Source: Paracoccaceae bacterium (lineage in GTDB: Bacteria; Pseudomonadota; Alphaproteobacteria; Rhodobacterales; Rhodobacteraceae). Taken from it: a DNA stretch of 64,000 nucleotides. Below the pieces are notes generated by a model, which had not been told where the DNA came from, made no database searches, and worked only from the letters and a program-made list of their open reading frames with translations. Where the stretch lies: assembly GCA_024742705.1 (NCBI GenBank), contig JANSXZ010000003.1, positions 186,001 through 250,000 on the forward strand, in the 5' to 3' direction. This document shows positions 25,968-35,092 of the stretch, piece after piece (the stretch's first letter is position 1; each line of letters opens with the position of its first letter). Both the position numbers and the translations under genes were made by a program.

Positions 25968-26450
25968 ATGACCCTCGCCACACCCTTCGTTTCCAGCCCG
26001 ATGCGCGTCGAACCGCAATGGATCGACTACAACGGCCATCTGAACATGGCCTATTACAACGTGCTCTTCGACACCGGCGTCGATGAAATCTATGCCGACT
26101 TCGGGTTTGGCCCCGCCTATGCGCAAACCCGTGGCCACACCACCTACACCGCCGAATTCCACATCTGCTATGTGCGCGAACTGCATGAAGGCGATCGCGT
26201 GCGGGTCACCACTCAGCTTCTGGATTTCGACACCAAGCGGTTTCACACCTATCAGGAGATCCTGCACGAAGACGGTTGGCTGGCCGCCACGGCCGAAGGT
26301 CTGGGGCTGCACATCGACATGAGCGGGCCACGCGTCGCGCCGATGCCCGATGACATCCAGGCCCGGTTGGGCGCCTACAAGGCCGCGCATGACGCGCTGG
26401 GGCGGCCCGAACGCGCCGGCCGCAGCATCGCGATACCGCGCAAACCCTGA
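25968..26450 (+). CDS. Hotdog-fold acyl-CoA thioesterase family protein
   Basis: 160 residues, ATG after GAAAGGAG. The 4-hydroxybenzoyl-CoA thioesterase-like signature WIDYNGHLNMAYYNVLFD is clear, with a hotdog core. Such enzymes hydrolyse acyl-CoA thioesters; relatives act on betainyl-CoA or short acyl-CoAs. No pathway neighbour fixes the substrate. It is 53 bp after the rhomboid gene and may be co-transcribed. Confidence 0.85.
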   Translation: MTLATPFVSSPMRVEPQWIDYNGHLNMAYYNVLFDTGVDEIYADFGFGPAYAQTRGHTTYTAEFHICYVRELHEGDRVRVTTQLLDFDTKRFHTYQEILHEDGWLAATAEGLGLHIDMSGPRVAPMPDDIQARLGAYKAAHDALGRPERAGRSIAIPRKP

Positions 26451-26512
26451 TCGCACTGGAAATCCGCCACCGCGCTGGCTAAGACAGACCCGCCAAGGGA
26501 GTGGTACGGGAC

Positions 26513-27262
26513 ATGACGCAATACGAATACAAGGTGGTGCCCGCTCCGGGACGCGGCGAAAAAGCCAAGGGCGTGCGCGCGCCCGAAGCGCGCTTCGCGC
26601 TGGCCCTCGAGACGCTGATGAACCGTCTGGCCGAAGACGGCTGGGAATACCTGCGCGCCGAAATGCTGCCCAGCGAAGAACGTCAGGGGCTGACAGGCAC
26701 CACCACGAACTGGCGCAACATGCTGGTCTTCCGCAGGCCCCGGCGCGACAGCGCCGAAGATTTCCGGCCACGCCTCCTGGGCGCGCCGCAACCCGCCGAT
26801 CCCGCCGCCGGCATCCCTGCCCCGCCCGCCACCGCCACTCCGGCGCAGGCTCCCGCCGTCGCCGAAACCGCCGCCGCGCAACCGGCCGCCCCCGCCGTGT
26901 CCATGCCACCGCCCCGGCCCGATCCGCCCGCGCCATCTCCCGGTCCGCATTTCTCCGCGCAGCCCGCCGATCCCGAAACACCCGCTGCGCCGTCGGATCC
27001 CGGCCCGTCCACGGCACCGGCCCCGCCGCAATCCGCGCCGCCGCCCGCGCCCGCCGCCACGCGCAGCCTGCCCCGCCCCGGCGACGGCGCATCGCGGATG
27101 CTGCGCGACAACGGCGTCGAGGATTCCAGCGACGTGGCCGGCATGACCACCGCGCTCATGGCCCGCGCCGCGCGCACCCTCTCGCGCGGCCCCAAACCCG
27201 CCGCCGACACCAGGGCCGAATCCCTGCGTCCGCAGCCCGATCGCGCCCCCCCCGAAGACTGA
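26513..27262 (+). CDS. DUF4177-domain protein with a long Pro/Ala-rich tail
   Basis: 249 residues from ATG 26513. Residues 1-70 form a DUF4177-type domain (YEYKVVPAPGRG, LMNRLAEDGWEYLRAEMLP, WRNMLVFRR). Residues about 85-185 are a low-complexity stretch of proline and alanine, probably disordered. A short conserved-looking end (SRMLRDNGVEDSSDVAGM) follows. There is no signal peptide and the function is unknown. A dispersed repeat begins 8 bp after its stop. Confidence 0.75.
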   Translation: MTQYEYKVVPAPGRGEKAKGVRAPEARFALALETLMNRLAEDGWEYLRAEMLPSEERQGLTGTTTNWRNMLVFRRPRRDSAEDFRPRLLGAPQPADPAAGIPAPPATATPAQAPAVAETAAAQPAAPAVSMPPPRPDPPAPSPGPHFSAQPADPETPAAPSDPGPSTAPAPPQSAPPPAPAATRSLPRPGDGASRMLRDNGVEDSSDVAGMTTALMARAARTLSRGPKPAADTRAESLRPQPDRAPPED

Positions 27263-27270
27263 ACCCGCCA

Positions 27271-27300
27271 CTTCCTTTCGCAAAAAATATCCCGGGGGAA
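27271..27300 (+). repeat. Dispersed 3'-end repeat, copy 1
   Basis: CTTCCTTTCGCAAAAAATAT followed by CCCGGGGG. It shares a core with copies at 32674-32705 (opposite orientation) and 49526-49558. It lies just after a gene end and before a GC-rich inverted region (GCCGGAACGGC, GGGGGCAGCGCCCCC), so it may form part of a terminator or RNA-processing element. Confidence 0.5.
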
Positions 27301-27347
27301 TCGCCGGAACGGCGATGGGGGCAGCGCCCCCGGCACTCCGGCGCATG

Positions 27348-27605
27348 TCAGGCGTCGACGTCGATCGCCAGGGCATGAATCCGCCCGATCACATCCGGGC
27401 CTATGGCCTTGTGCACCGCGCGATGCCGCGCGATCCGCGACTGGCCGACAAAGGCCTCGGCGCGGATCCGCACGTTGAAATGGCTTTCGCCACCCTCTTG
27501 GAACCCCGCGTGGCCGCGGTGGCTCTCGCTGTCATCCACCACCTGCAGTTCACGCGGTGCGAAAGCCGCGCGCAGGCGTTGTTCGATCTGCTCGGATACT
27601 GGCAT
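27348..27605 (-). CDS. BolA-family protein
   Basis: 85 residues from ATG 27605, with an excellent GGAGGAAAG site. The BolA/IbaG fold is recognisable: ELQVVDDSESHRGHAG, GESHFNVRI, AFVGQSRIARHRAVHKAIG. BolA proteins partner monothiol glutaredoxins in iron-sulfur homeostasis and affect transcription and morphology. It is divergent from the J-domain gene with 99 bp between the starts. Confidence 0.88.
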   Translation of the reverse strand: MPVSEQIEQRLRAAFAPRELQVVDDSESHRGHAGFQEGGESHFNVRIRAEAFVGQSRIARHRAVHKAIGPDVIGRIHALAIDVDA

Positions 27606-27704
27606 CTTTCCTCCTCGGGGCCGTGCAAAAAATCCCGCACACCCTCTTCTATCTGCTGGCATATAGACTAGACTTTGGCCTCCGAGTCGAAAAGGTACCT
27701 TGTT

Positions 27705-28334
27705 ATGCCCAAGCCTGATCCCTTTGGTTTTGATATGTCGGTCTCGTCCGCCAAGAAGAAAAACCCGCGCGGCCGCCGCGGCATGTCGGGGGCGCAGGAA
27801 ACCTCGGTGCGCCAGTGCCACAGCGAAGGCTGTGAGAAAGCGGGCAAGTACCGCGCGCCCAAAGCGCCCGACGTGCTGGACGACTACCTGTGGTTCTGCC
27901 AGGAGCATGTGCGCGAGTACAATCTCAAGTGGAATTTCTTCGACGGCACAACCGAAGCCGAGATCAACGCGCAGCAATCCAAGGACAAGGTCTGGGAGCG
28001 CGCGACGAAACCGATGGGCGACCCCGAGGCGCGGGCCTGGGCGCGCCTGGGTATCGAGGATCCCCACCAGGTGCTGGGCGCAAACGCCACCCAGAATCCC
28101 GGCACCCGCAGCGGCCCCGTCGGCCGCAAGCTGCCGCCGACCGAACGCCGCGCCATCGAAATCCTCGATGTATCCGACGCGGCCACCAAGCCCGAGGTTC
28201 GCAAGGCCTACAAGGCGCTCATCAAGGTTCTGCACCCGGATATGAACGGCGGCGACCGCAGCCAGGAAGAGCAGTTGCAACTGGTCGTCTGGGCCTGGGA
28301 CCAGATCAAGGTCAGCCGCAACTTCAAGGACTGA
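27705..28334 (+). CDS. C-terminal J-domain protein
   Basis: 209 residues. The J-domain is at the C-terminus (about 148-203: AIEILDVSDAATKPEVRKAY, then HPD at 177-179), where it would stimulate a DnaK-type chaperone. The N-terminal half is not a DnaJ G/F region; it has Cys38, Cys43, Cys65 and His68 (C-x4-C and C-x2-H), which could bind zinc. It is therefore a specialised co-chaperone rather than DnaJ itself. Its position beside bolA and upstream of cobS/cobT is suggestive of metalloprotein assembly but unproven. Confidence 0.8.
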   Translation: MPKPDPFGFDMSVSSAKKKNPRGRRGMSGAQETSVRQCHSEGCEKAGKYRAPKAPDVLDDYLWFCQEHVREYNLKWNFFDGTTEAEINAQQSKDKVWERATKPMGDPEARAWARLGIEDPHQVLGANATQNPGTRSGPVGRKLPPTERRAIEILDVSDAATKPEVRKAYKALIKVLHPDMNGGDRSQEEQLQLVVWAWDQIKVSRNFKD

Positions 28335-28531
28335 CACACGGGCCGGCGTCGCGCGATCACGGCCCCGCGCGCGCCGCCGGCTCATCCGGGCGGGCGGGCC
28401 AGTGCCACAGCGGCACAGCCCACCTATCCGAAAGAGACCCCGCCCCCACCTTTCGCGCGGATGCGGCCCGCGCCCCGGCATGGCAAACACCCGCTCAGCG
28501 AATGCGACACTTGCCAAGGGGATGAAGGGCC

Positions 28532-28735
28532 ATGCCGTATATCAGAACACAATTCATGCACCGTCTCGCCGCCTGGGGACTGGTGACCGACGCGGCCGGG
28601 GCTGCCACCCGTGAAGCCGCCGAAGGCATCCGACGCGAGGCGCGCCGCACAGCGCTTCTCGACAGGTACCGCGAAGACCTTGCACAGCTGTCCCGCAGCG
28701 GCCCACCGCCGCTGCATCTGGCGCGGAGGGCATGA
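28532..28735 (+). CDS. Small hypothetical protein upstream of the ChvI-like regulator
   Basis: 67 residues, rich in Arg and Ala, beginning MPYIRTQFMHRLAAWGLV and predicted helical, with no signal or membrane segment. Its stop is 4 bp before the next gene, so they would be co-translated. I recognise no family. A purine-rich GGGGATGAAGG precedes the ATG. It could be a small regulator acting with the response regulator, or a leader peptide. Confidence 0.5.
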   Translation: MPYIRTQFMHRLAAWGLVTDAAGAATREAAEGIRREARRTALLDRYREDLAQLSRSGPPPLHLARRA

Positions 28736-28739
28736 TCAG

Positions 28740-29444
28740 ATGCCCCGGATCGCGCTGGTCGACGACGACCGCAATCTTCTCACCTCCCTGTCGCTGCTGC
28801 TGGGCGCGGAAGGCTACGAGGTGAACACTTATGTCAACCCGCGCGTCGCGCTTCAGGACATGCGCCGCTGCCCGCCCGACCTTGCCGTGATCGACATGCG
28901 GATGCCGCAGATGGACGGGCTGGACCTGTTGCAGAAACTGCGCGCGGATCACGACATGCCCGTGGTTTTCCTCTCGGCCAGCCGCAGCGAGACCGATGAG
29001 ATACTCAGCCTGCGGCTGGGCGCCGACGATTTCCTGCGCAAACCTTTTTCCGCTCAGATCCTCGTGCAGCGGCTGCGCGGATGCCTGCGCCGGGCCGAAG
29101 CCGCGCAGACGCCCGAGGGTGGCATCGACGGCGATCCGGTGGTCGAACGCGGACCGCTGGTGATGGATCCGCAGCGCCACCTGGTCACCTGGCGCGGCAA
29201 GCCCGTCACACTGACGCCGGTGCAGTTCACGATCCTGCGTTTTCTGGCCGAAAAAACCGGTTTCGTGCGCAGCCGCGATCAGGTGATCGCCGCCGTGCAC
29301 GGCCCCGGCTTCGCGGTCGAGGACCGCACGGCCGACAGCCAGATCAAGCGTATCCGCAGCAAGCTGCGGGCCGTCGATCCCGATTTTTCGGCAATCGAAA
29401 CGCTCTACGGCCTGGGCTATCGCTTCGTGCCTCCCACGGCCTGA
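28740..29444 (+). CDS. ChvI-like OmpR-family response regulator without an adjacent kinase
   Basis: 234 residues. Receiver domain with acidic pocket VDDD (8-10), phosphoacceptor Asp52 in VIDMRMP and Lys101 in KPF; C-terminal winged helix (TLTPVQFTILRFLAEKTGF, VEDRTADSQIKRIRSKLR, YGLGYRF). The sequence is closest in feel to ChvI, the regulator of envelope and acid stress genes in alphaproteobacteria, but no ChvG kinase is beside it. ATG 28740 has GGAGGG upstream. It may be an orphan or a paralogue. Confidence 0.8.
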   Translation: MPRIALVDDDRNLLTSLSLLLGAEGYEVNTYVNPRVALQDMRRCPPDLAVIDMRMPQMDGLDLLQKLRADHDMPVVFLSASRSETDEILSLRLGADDFLRKPFSAQILVQRLRGCLRRAEAAQTPEGGIDGDPVVERGPLVMDPQRHLVTWRGKPVTLTPVQFTILRFLAEKTGFVRSRDQVIAAVHGPGFAVEDRTADSQIKRIRSKLRAVDPDFSAIETLYGLGYRFVPPTA

Positions 29445-29488
29445 GCCGCGACGAATTCGACAGGCAAGCCCGAGCAGCTCCGCCCAAG

Positions 29489-29526
29489 GCCCGATGCGAA
29501 AGGCGGAAAACCGCCGCGCATCGGGC
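29489..29526 (+). terminator. Long two-tier hairpin after the response-regulator gene
   Basis: Outer 10-bp perfect arms (GCCCGATGCG / CGCATCGGGC) enclose an inner GGCGG-AAAA-CCGCC stem. It lies 45 bp after the stop. There is no immediate T-tract, so it is a weak intrinsic terminator, an mRNA end-stabiliser or a structured RNA. Confidence 0.45.
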
Positions 29527-29663
29527 ACCCGAACGACAGACCGCCGCGCCCGCGCGCCGCGCCACCGAAATCCTTTTTCTGGCTCTTGCCCTTGGCCGCG
29601 TTATGTTGCACCACGGTCGGGTTTTACAGGGCCCGGCGGGCAGCGGAAAAAAGGACGGCAGGC

Positions 29664-30650
29664 ATGGCTGACGGAATGATCGATATCGACGCTAAACCAA
29701 CCGAAGAGATATCGGTCCGCGATGTGTTCGGCATCGACTCGGACATGAAGGTCAAGGGCTTTGCCGAACGGTCCGAGCGGGTTCCGGATCTCGACAGCAC
29801 CTACAAGTTCGATCCCGACACCACGCTGGCGATCCTGGCCGGCTTCGCGCACAACCGCCGCGTGATGATCCAGGGCTATCACGGCACCGGCAAATCCACC
29901 CATATCGAACAGGTGGCAAGCCGCCTGAACTGGCCTGCCGTGCGTGTCAACCTTGACAGCCACATCAGCCGCATCGACCTGATCGGCAAGGACGCGATCA
30001 AGCTGAAGGACGGCAAGCAGGTCACCGATTTTCAGGAGGGCATCCTGCCCTGGGCGCTGCGCAACCCCACCGCCATCGTCTTCGACGAATACGACGCGGG
30101 CCGCGCCGACGTGATGTTCGTCATCCAGCGGGTGCTGGAAGTGGACGGCAAGCTGACGCTGCTGGACCAGAACCAGGTGATCAATCCGCATCCTTATTTC
30201 CGCATCTTCGCCACGTCCAACACCGTGGGTCTGGGCGATACGACCGGGCTGTATCACGGAACCCAGCAGATCAACCAGGGCCAGATGGACCGCTGGTCGC
30301 TGGTGGCGACGCTGAACTACCTTTCGGTTGATGCCGAGACAGCCATCGTTCTGTCCAAGAACCCGCACTACAACAACGAAAAGGGCCGCAAGACCATCAA
30401 GCAGATGGTCACGGTGGCCGATCTGACCCGGACCGCCTTCATGAACGGCGATCTGTCCACGGTGATGTCGCCGCGTACTGTGATCGCCTGGGCCCAGAAC
30501 GCCGAGATTTTCCGCAACGTCGGCTACGCCTTCCGGCTGTCGTTCCTGAACAAATGCGACGAACTCGAACGGCAGACCGTGGCCGAGTTCTACCAGCGGC
30601 TGTTCGACGAGGAACTGCCCGAAAGCGCCGCCAGCGTAAGCCTCGGCTGA
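29664..30650 (+). CDS. cobS: Aerobic cobaltochelatase subunit CobS
   Basis: 328 residues, MoxR-type AAA+ ATPase with Walker [10 protein letters not shown] (71-79), Walker [10 protein letters not shown] and the sensor region [20 protein letters not shown]. With CobT and CobN it inserts cobalt into hydrogenobyrinic acid a,c-diamide during aerobic vitamin B12 synthesis. It is 110 bp upstream of cobT. CobN and other B12 genes are not in the window. The ribosome site AAAGGA is present. I see no B12 riboswitch in the 219-bp upstream gap. Confidence 0.95.
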   Translation: MADGMIDIDAKPTEEISVRDVFGIDSDMKVKGFAERSERVPDLDSTYKFDPDTTLAILAGFAHNRRVMIQGYHGTGKSTHIEQVASRLNWPAVRVNLDSHISRIDLIGKDAIKLKDGKQVTDFQEGILPWALRNPTAIVFDEYDAGRADVMFVIQRVLEVDGKLTLLDQNQVINPHPYFRIFATSNTVGLGDTTGLYHGTQQINQGQMDRWSLVATLNYLSVDAETAIVLSKNPHYNNEKGRKTIKQMVTVADLTRTAFMNGDLSTVMSPRTVIAWAQNAEIFRNVGYAFRLSFLNKCDELERQTVAEFYQRLFDEELPESAASVSLG

Positions 30651-30759
30651 TACGGCGGCCGATCCGGGGCCCGCGCGCCCGGCGCCGGGCCCACTTGCAA
30701 AGCCGGAGATCGGTGGCCATGCTGTGGCCATCCCTCCCTGTTGACGGAACCATCGCGCC

Positions 30760-32637
30760 ATGAGCAAACCCTCCGACAACCCCGCCGATCCATTCAAGAA
30801 GGCGCTGGCCGAAGCCACCAAGGTGATGGCCAACGACGCCGAACTGACGGTCAGCTATTCGGTCGATCCGTCGGGCATGTCGGGCGATTCGATGCGTTTG
30901 CCTCAGGTCAGCCGGCGGATGACGCGCGACGAGGTGATGCTGGCGCGGGGCACCGCCGACGCACTGGCGCTGAACCGGCGCTATCACAACGGCCAGACCC
31001 ATGCCCGCTATGCGCCGCAGGGCGAAATGGCGCGCGATCTCTATGAGGCGATGGAAACCGCCCGCTGCGAGGCGATGGGCGCGCGCGACATGCCCGGCAC
31101 CGCCGGAAACATCGACGCCAAGATCGCGCACGAGGCATCGCGCCGGGGCTACGATCAGTGCAAGCAGCCATCGGATGCGCCGCTGTCGGTGGCGGCGGGC
31201 TACCTGATCCGCCATCTGGCCACCGGGCGCGACATGCCCGAGGCCGCGGCCAACGTCATGGATCTGTGGCGGCCCTTCATCGAGGATCAGGCCGGCGTCA
31301 CGCTGGACGACCTGCAGGAAACGCTGAGCGATCAGTCGAAGTTCGCGAAGTTCGCGCGCCAGATCATCAAGGATCTGGGATACGGCGACCAGTTGGGCGA
31401 CGACCCCGACCAGTTGGACGAGGATCAGGAAGACGAGGCCGAGGAAGGCGCCGACGAGGACCAGGACCCCGACAGCACCGGCAGCGACGATTCGGACGAA
31501 CAGGAAGCCGAGGGATCGCCGGAGCAGAGCCAGGAAGACCAGCAGGACGCCGCGCAAGCGCAGGTCAGCATGGATGACATGGCCGATCAGGAAATGGGCG
31601 ACGAGGCCGAGATGCCCGAAGGCGAGGCCCCGCTGGAGCCGCCCGCGCCGCAGCCGGTTTCGGATGCCGATCCGAACTATCAGGTGTTCCTGAGCGATCA
31701 CGACGAGGAAATCGCCGCCGAGGATCTGGCCGATCCGGTCGAACTGGAACGGTTGCGCGCCTATCTCGATCAGCAGCTCGAGCCGCTGAAAGGCGCGGTA
31801 AGCCGTCTGGCCAACAAGCTGCAGCGCCGGTTGCAGGCGCAGCAGAACCGCAGTTGGGAGTTCGACCGCGAAGAGGGCATTCTGGACGCAGGGCGGCTTG
31901 CGCGCGTGGTGGCCAACCCGACCACGCCGCTTTCGTTCAAGGTGGAGAAGGACACGGAATTCCGCGATACGGTGGTGACGCTGCTGATCGACAATTCCGG
32001 ATCCATGCGCGGCCGCCCGATCTCGATCGCGGCAATCTGCGCCGACGTTCTGGCCCGCACATTGGAGCGGTGCAACGTCAAGGTGGAAATCCTGGGCTTC
32101 ACCACCCGCGCCTGGAAGGGCGGCCAGGCGCGCGAGGCCTGGCTGAACGCCGGCCGGCCGCAGACACCGGGGCGCCTGAACGATCTGCGCCATATCGTCT
32201 ATAAACGCGCCGACGCGCCCTGGCGCCGGACCCGGCCGAACCTGGGCCTGATGATGAAGGAAGGCCTGCTGAAGGAAAACATCGACGGTGAGGCGCTGGA
32301 ATGGGCGCACCGCCGCATGGTCGGACGGCACGAGGCGCGCAAGATCCTGATGGTGATTTCGGACGGTGCGCCGGTGGACGATTCCACGCTGAGCGTGAAC
32401 CCCGCGAATTACCTGGAAAAGCACCTGCGCGATGTGATTGCGATGGTCGAACGCCGGCGCGCTGTCGAATTGCTGGCGATCGGGATTGGCCACGATGTAA
32501 CCCGCTACTACGACCGTGCCGTCACCATCACCGATGTCGAACAGTTGGCCGGCGCCATGACCGAACAGCTGGCCGCGTTGTTCGACAGCGACCCGAGGGC
32601 CAGGGCGCGCATGATCGGCATCCGCAAGGCGGGCTGA
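30760..32637 (+). CDS. cobT: Aerobic cobaltochelatase subunit CobT
   Basis: 625 residues. The middle (about 215-300) is a long acidic low-complexity region rich in Glu, Asp and Gln, as known for CobT. The C-terminal von Willebrand A domain carries the MIDAS motif DNSGSMRG (Asp411). CobT forms the ring with CobS that drives cobalt insertion by CobN. It should not be confused with the unrelated nicotinate phosphoribosyltransferase CobT of enterobacteria. It is followed by a dispersed repeat copy and the aminopeptidase gene. Confidence 0.95.
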   Translation: MSKPSDNPADPFKKALAEATKVMANDAELTVSYSVDPSGMSGDSMRLPQVSRRMTRDEVMLARGTADALALNRRYHNGQTHARYAPQGEMARDLYEAMETARCEAMGARDMPGTAGNIDAKIAHEASRRGYDQCKQPSDAPLSVAAGYLIRHLATGRDMPEAAANVMDLWRPFIEDQAGVTLDDLQETLSDQSKFAKFARQIIKDLGYGDQLGDDPDQLDEDQEDEAEEGADEDQDPDSTGSDDSDEQEAEGSPEQSQEDQQDAAQAQVSMDDMADQEMGDEAEMPEGEAPLEPPAPQPVSDADPNYQVFLSDHDEEIAAEDLADPVELERLRAYLDQQLEPLKGAVSRLANKLQRRLQAQQNRSWEFDREEGILDAGRLARVVANPTTPLSFKVEKDTEFRDTVVTLLIDNSGSMRGRPISIAAICADVLARTLERCNVKVEILGFTTRAWKGGQAREAWLNAGRPQTPGRLNDLRHIVYKRADAPWRRTRPNLGLMMKEGLLKENIDGEALEWAHRRMVGRHEARKILMVISDGAPVDDSTLSVNPANYLEKHLRDVIAMVERRRAVELLAIGIGHDVTRYYDRAVTITDVEQLAGAMTEQLAALFDSDPRARARMIGIRKAG

Positions 32638-32673
32638 AACCGGCCCTGCGGGGCAAAGGCCGGACCGGCCTTG

Positions 32674-32705
32674 CCTTCGGCGAGGATATTTTTGGCAAAA
32701 GGAAG
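32674..32705 (-). repeat. Dispersed 3'-end repeat, copy 2
   Basis: Read on the minus strand it begins CTTCCTTTTGCCAAAAATAT and continues CCTCGCCGAAGG. It matches copies 1 and 3. It lies 36 bp after the cobT stop. A GC-rich imperfect hairpin (GGCAAAGGCC / GGCCTTGCC) precedes it, so cobT transcription may end here. Confidence 0.5.
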
Positions 32706-32765
32706 CGGCGCGGCGCCCGCGGTTCAGCGGTCCGGGCTGCTCGGGGCGACGGGAGATAGCGCGGC

Positions 32766-34553
32766 ATGTATCAATCTTTTGAAGTGACGGCCCGGCCGGA
32801 ACAGGGGCCACCCCGCCTGGCCGCGCTGCGCGGTGAAATGGCGGCAGCGGACCTGGACGGGTTCCTGGTGCCACGCGCCGACGCGCACCAGGGCGAATAC
32901 GTCGCCGCGCATGACGAACGGCTGGCGTGGCTGACCGGCTTTACCGGATCGGCGGGGTTCTGTGCGGTTCTGGCGGACGTGGCGGGTGTGTTCATCGACG
33001 GGCGCTACCGCACACAGGTGAAGGCGCAGGTTGCGGATGTTTATACGCCGGTGCCCTGGCCCGACGTTGGGCTGGCGGCCTGGCTGCGGACGCAATTGCC
33101 GGCGGGCGGGCGTATCGGCTATGACCCGTGGCTCCATGCCGCCGGCCAGATCGCCACGCTGACCCGCGATCTGGCTGACAGCGGGATCGTTCTGGTGCAG
33201 AGCGAAAACCTGGTCGATCGCATTTGGCACGATCAGCCGCCGCCACCGATGGCGCCGGCAAAGGTGCATCCGCTGGAGTTTGCCGGCGAGGCGCATGGTG
33301 AAAAGATCGCCCGGCTGGCGGCGGACCTGGCCAAGGCAGGCGAGGCGGCGGCGCTGATCACCTTGCCCGACAGCCTGTGCTGGCTGTTGAACCTGCGCGG
33401 CGCGGATATTCCGCGCAATCCGGTGGTGCATGGTTTTGCGCTGTTGCTGGCGGATGCGACTGTGGATCTGTTCGTGGCGGGCGCGAAGCTGCGTGAACTG
33501 GGCGCGCATCTGGCCGGTGTCAGGTGCCATGCGCCCGAAGATCTGGCCGGACACCTGGCAACGATGCCGGGCCCGGTGCGGATTGATACCGCCAGTGTGC
33601 CGCAAAAGCTGGCCGACGCACTGGGAGATCGCGCGGTGCCCGGGGACGATCCCTGTGCCCTGCCCAAGGCCTGCAAGAATCCCGCCGAGATCGCCGGTTC
33701 GGCCGAAGCGCATCTGCGCGATGCGGTGGCGATGGTCGATCTGCTGGCATGGCTGGACGCGCAGCCGCCCGGCAGCCTGACGGAAACCCAGGTGGTGTCG
33801 CGGCTGGAAGCGGCGCGGCGCACCGACAACGCCTTGCAGGACATCAGTTTCGAAACCATCGCGGGCACCGGTCCGCATGGCGCGATCATGCACTACCGCG
33901 TGACCGAAGAAACAGATGCGCGGCTGGAGGACGGCCATCTTCTGGTTCTGGACAGTGGCGGCCAATACCTGGACGGCACCACCGACATCACCCGCACCAT
34001 AGCCATAGGCACCCCGCCCGAAGACGGCCGCACCGCATTCACGCGGGTCTTGCAGGGCATGATCGCCATCAGCCGCCTGCGCTGGCCCGAGGGTCTGGCC
34101 GGGCGCGATCTGGAGGCGATCGGGCGATATCCGCTGTGGTTGGCCGGGCAAGACTTTGACCATGGGCTGGGTCACGGAGTGGGCGCCTATCTGAGCGTGC
34201 ACGAGGGGCCGCAACGACTGAGCCGCGTCAGCCATGTGCCGTTGATGCCCGGCATGATCCTGTCGAACGAGCCGGGCTATTACCGCGAGGGCGCCTTCGG
34301 CATCCGAATCGAGAACCTGATCGTGGCGGAAACCGCGCCGCCGCTGCCTGGCGGGGATGCGCATCGCGCGATGCTGTGTTGGCGCACGCTGACCTTCGTG
34401 CCCATCGACCGCCGGCTGATCGTTGCCGACCTTCTGTCGCACCAGGAACGCGAATGGCTGAACGCCTATCACCGGGACGTCGCGGAAAAGATCGGGCCGC
34501 GTCTGGGCAGCGCATCAAAGTTGTGGTTGGATGCGGCCACAGCCGCGCTGTGA
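32766..34553 (+). CDS. M24B aminopeptidase P family (Xaa-Pro aminopeptidase)
   Basis: 595 residues: two creatinase-like N-terminal domains followed by a pita-bread metallopeptidase domain. Metal ligands are visible as the Asp residues in LVLDSGGQYLDGTTDITRT, His in HGLGHGVGAYLSVHEGP, and Glu in SNEPGYYREGAFGIRIEN. It removes N-terminal residues preceding proline in the cytoplasm. The length agrees with the three-domain APP1-like class rather than the 440-residue PepP. Confidence 0.9.
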   Translation: MYQSFEVTARPEQGPPRLAALRGEMAAADLDGFLVPRADAHQGEYVAAHDERLAWLTGFTGSAGFCAVLADVAGVFIDGRYRTQVKAQVADVYTPVPWPDVGLAAWLRTQLPAGGRIGYDPWLHAAGQIATLTRDLADSGIVLVQSENLVDRIWHDQPPPPMAPAKVHPLEFAGEAHGEKIARLAADLAKAGEAAALITLPDSLCWLLNLRGADIPRNPVVHGFALLLADATVDLFVAGAKLRELGAHLAGVRCHAPEDLAGHLATMPGPVRIDTASVPQKLADALGDRAVPGDDPCALPKACKNPAEIAGSAEAHLRDAVAMVDLLAWLDAQPPGSLTETQVVSRLEAARRTDNALQDISFETIAGTGPHGAIMHYRVTEETDARLEDGHLLVLDSGGQYLDGTTDITRTIAIGTPPEDGRTAFTRVLQGMIAISRLRWPEGLAGRDLEAIGRYPLWLAGQDFDHGLGHGVGAYLSVHEGPQRLSRVSHVPLMPGMILSNEPGYYREGAFGIRIENLIVAETAPPLPGGDAHRAMLCWRTLTFVPIDRRLIVADLLSHQEREWLNAYHRDVAEKIGPRLGSASKLWLDAATAAL

Positions 34554-34616
34554 CATGGGAGTGTTACACCGACAGGCGAAGCACTGATTTCAGGGACAAT
34601 CGGGGAGGACCGGCGC

Positions 34617-34961
34617 ATGACCGATCACATCAAGATACGCAAAGCCGAAGGAACATGGAGCGTGCGTTCGGGCGGGGCCGTTCTGGGCGAAAGCGCGAAC
34701 GCCCTCGAACTGACCGAGGGCAGCTATCCGCCGGTGATCTATTTCCCGCGCGACGATATCGCGATGGCCTTTCTGGACCGCTCGGACAAGACCACGCATT
34801 GCCCGCACAAGGGCGACGCCAACTACTATTCGATCGTCAACCGCAGCGCCACCTTGGCCGACGCGGTGTGGACATATGAAAACCCGTCCGAGGCGGTTGC
34901 GGCGATCAAGGGGCATCTGGCCTTCTACGCCACCGACGATGTGACGGTAGAGCAGCTCTGA
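34617..34961 (+). CDS. DUF427-domain protein
   Basis: 114 residues, a single DUF427 beta-rich domain: [60 protein letters not shown]. The start has GGGAGGACC. The biochemical role of this family is not established; the conserved CPHKGDA motif suggests a ligand or metal site. It is 63 bp after the aminopeptidase gene and ends at a strong terminator. Confidence 0.88.
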   Translation: MTDHIKIRKAEGTWSVRSGGAVLGESANALELTEGSYPPVIYFPRDDIAMAFLDRSDKTTHCPHKGDANYYSIVNRSATLADAVWTYENPSEAVAAIKGHLAFYATDDVTVEQL

Positions 34962-34992
34962 CCGCCGGCCACAGGCACGGCGGCGACACATG

Positions 34993-35028
34993 AAAAAGCC
35001 GGGGCGCGCAAGGGCGTCCCGGCTTTTT
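34993..35028. terminator. Bidirectional rho-independent terminator
   Basis: 11-bp perfect arms (AAAAAGCCGGG / CCCGGCTTTTT) with T-runs on both strands, between two convergent genes (stops at 34961 and 35093). It should stop transcription from both sides. Confidence 0.9.
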
Positions 35029-35092
35029 CGTGCGTGTCGCACCAGCCACCGGCCCGGTCCCGCCACTGGGCGGAACCGGGGGCGGCGGGTGG

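Noticed and set aside
29445-29663. Cobalamin riboswitch upstream of cobS
   Set aside because: Looked for a B12-box-like sequence and saw none; only a GC hairpin is present.
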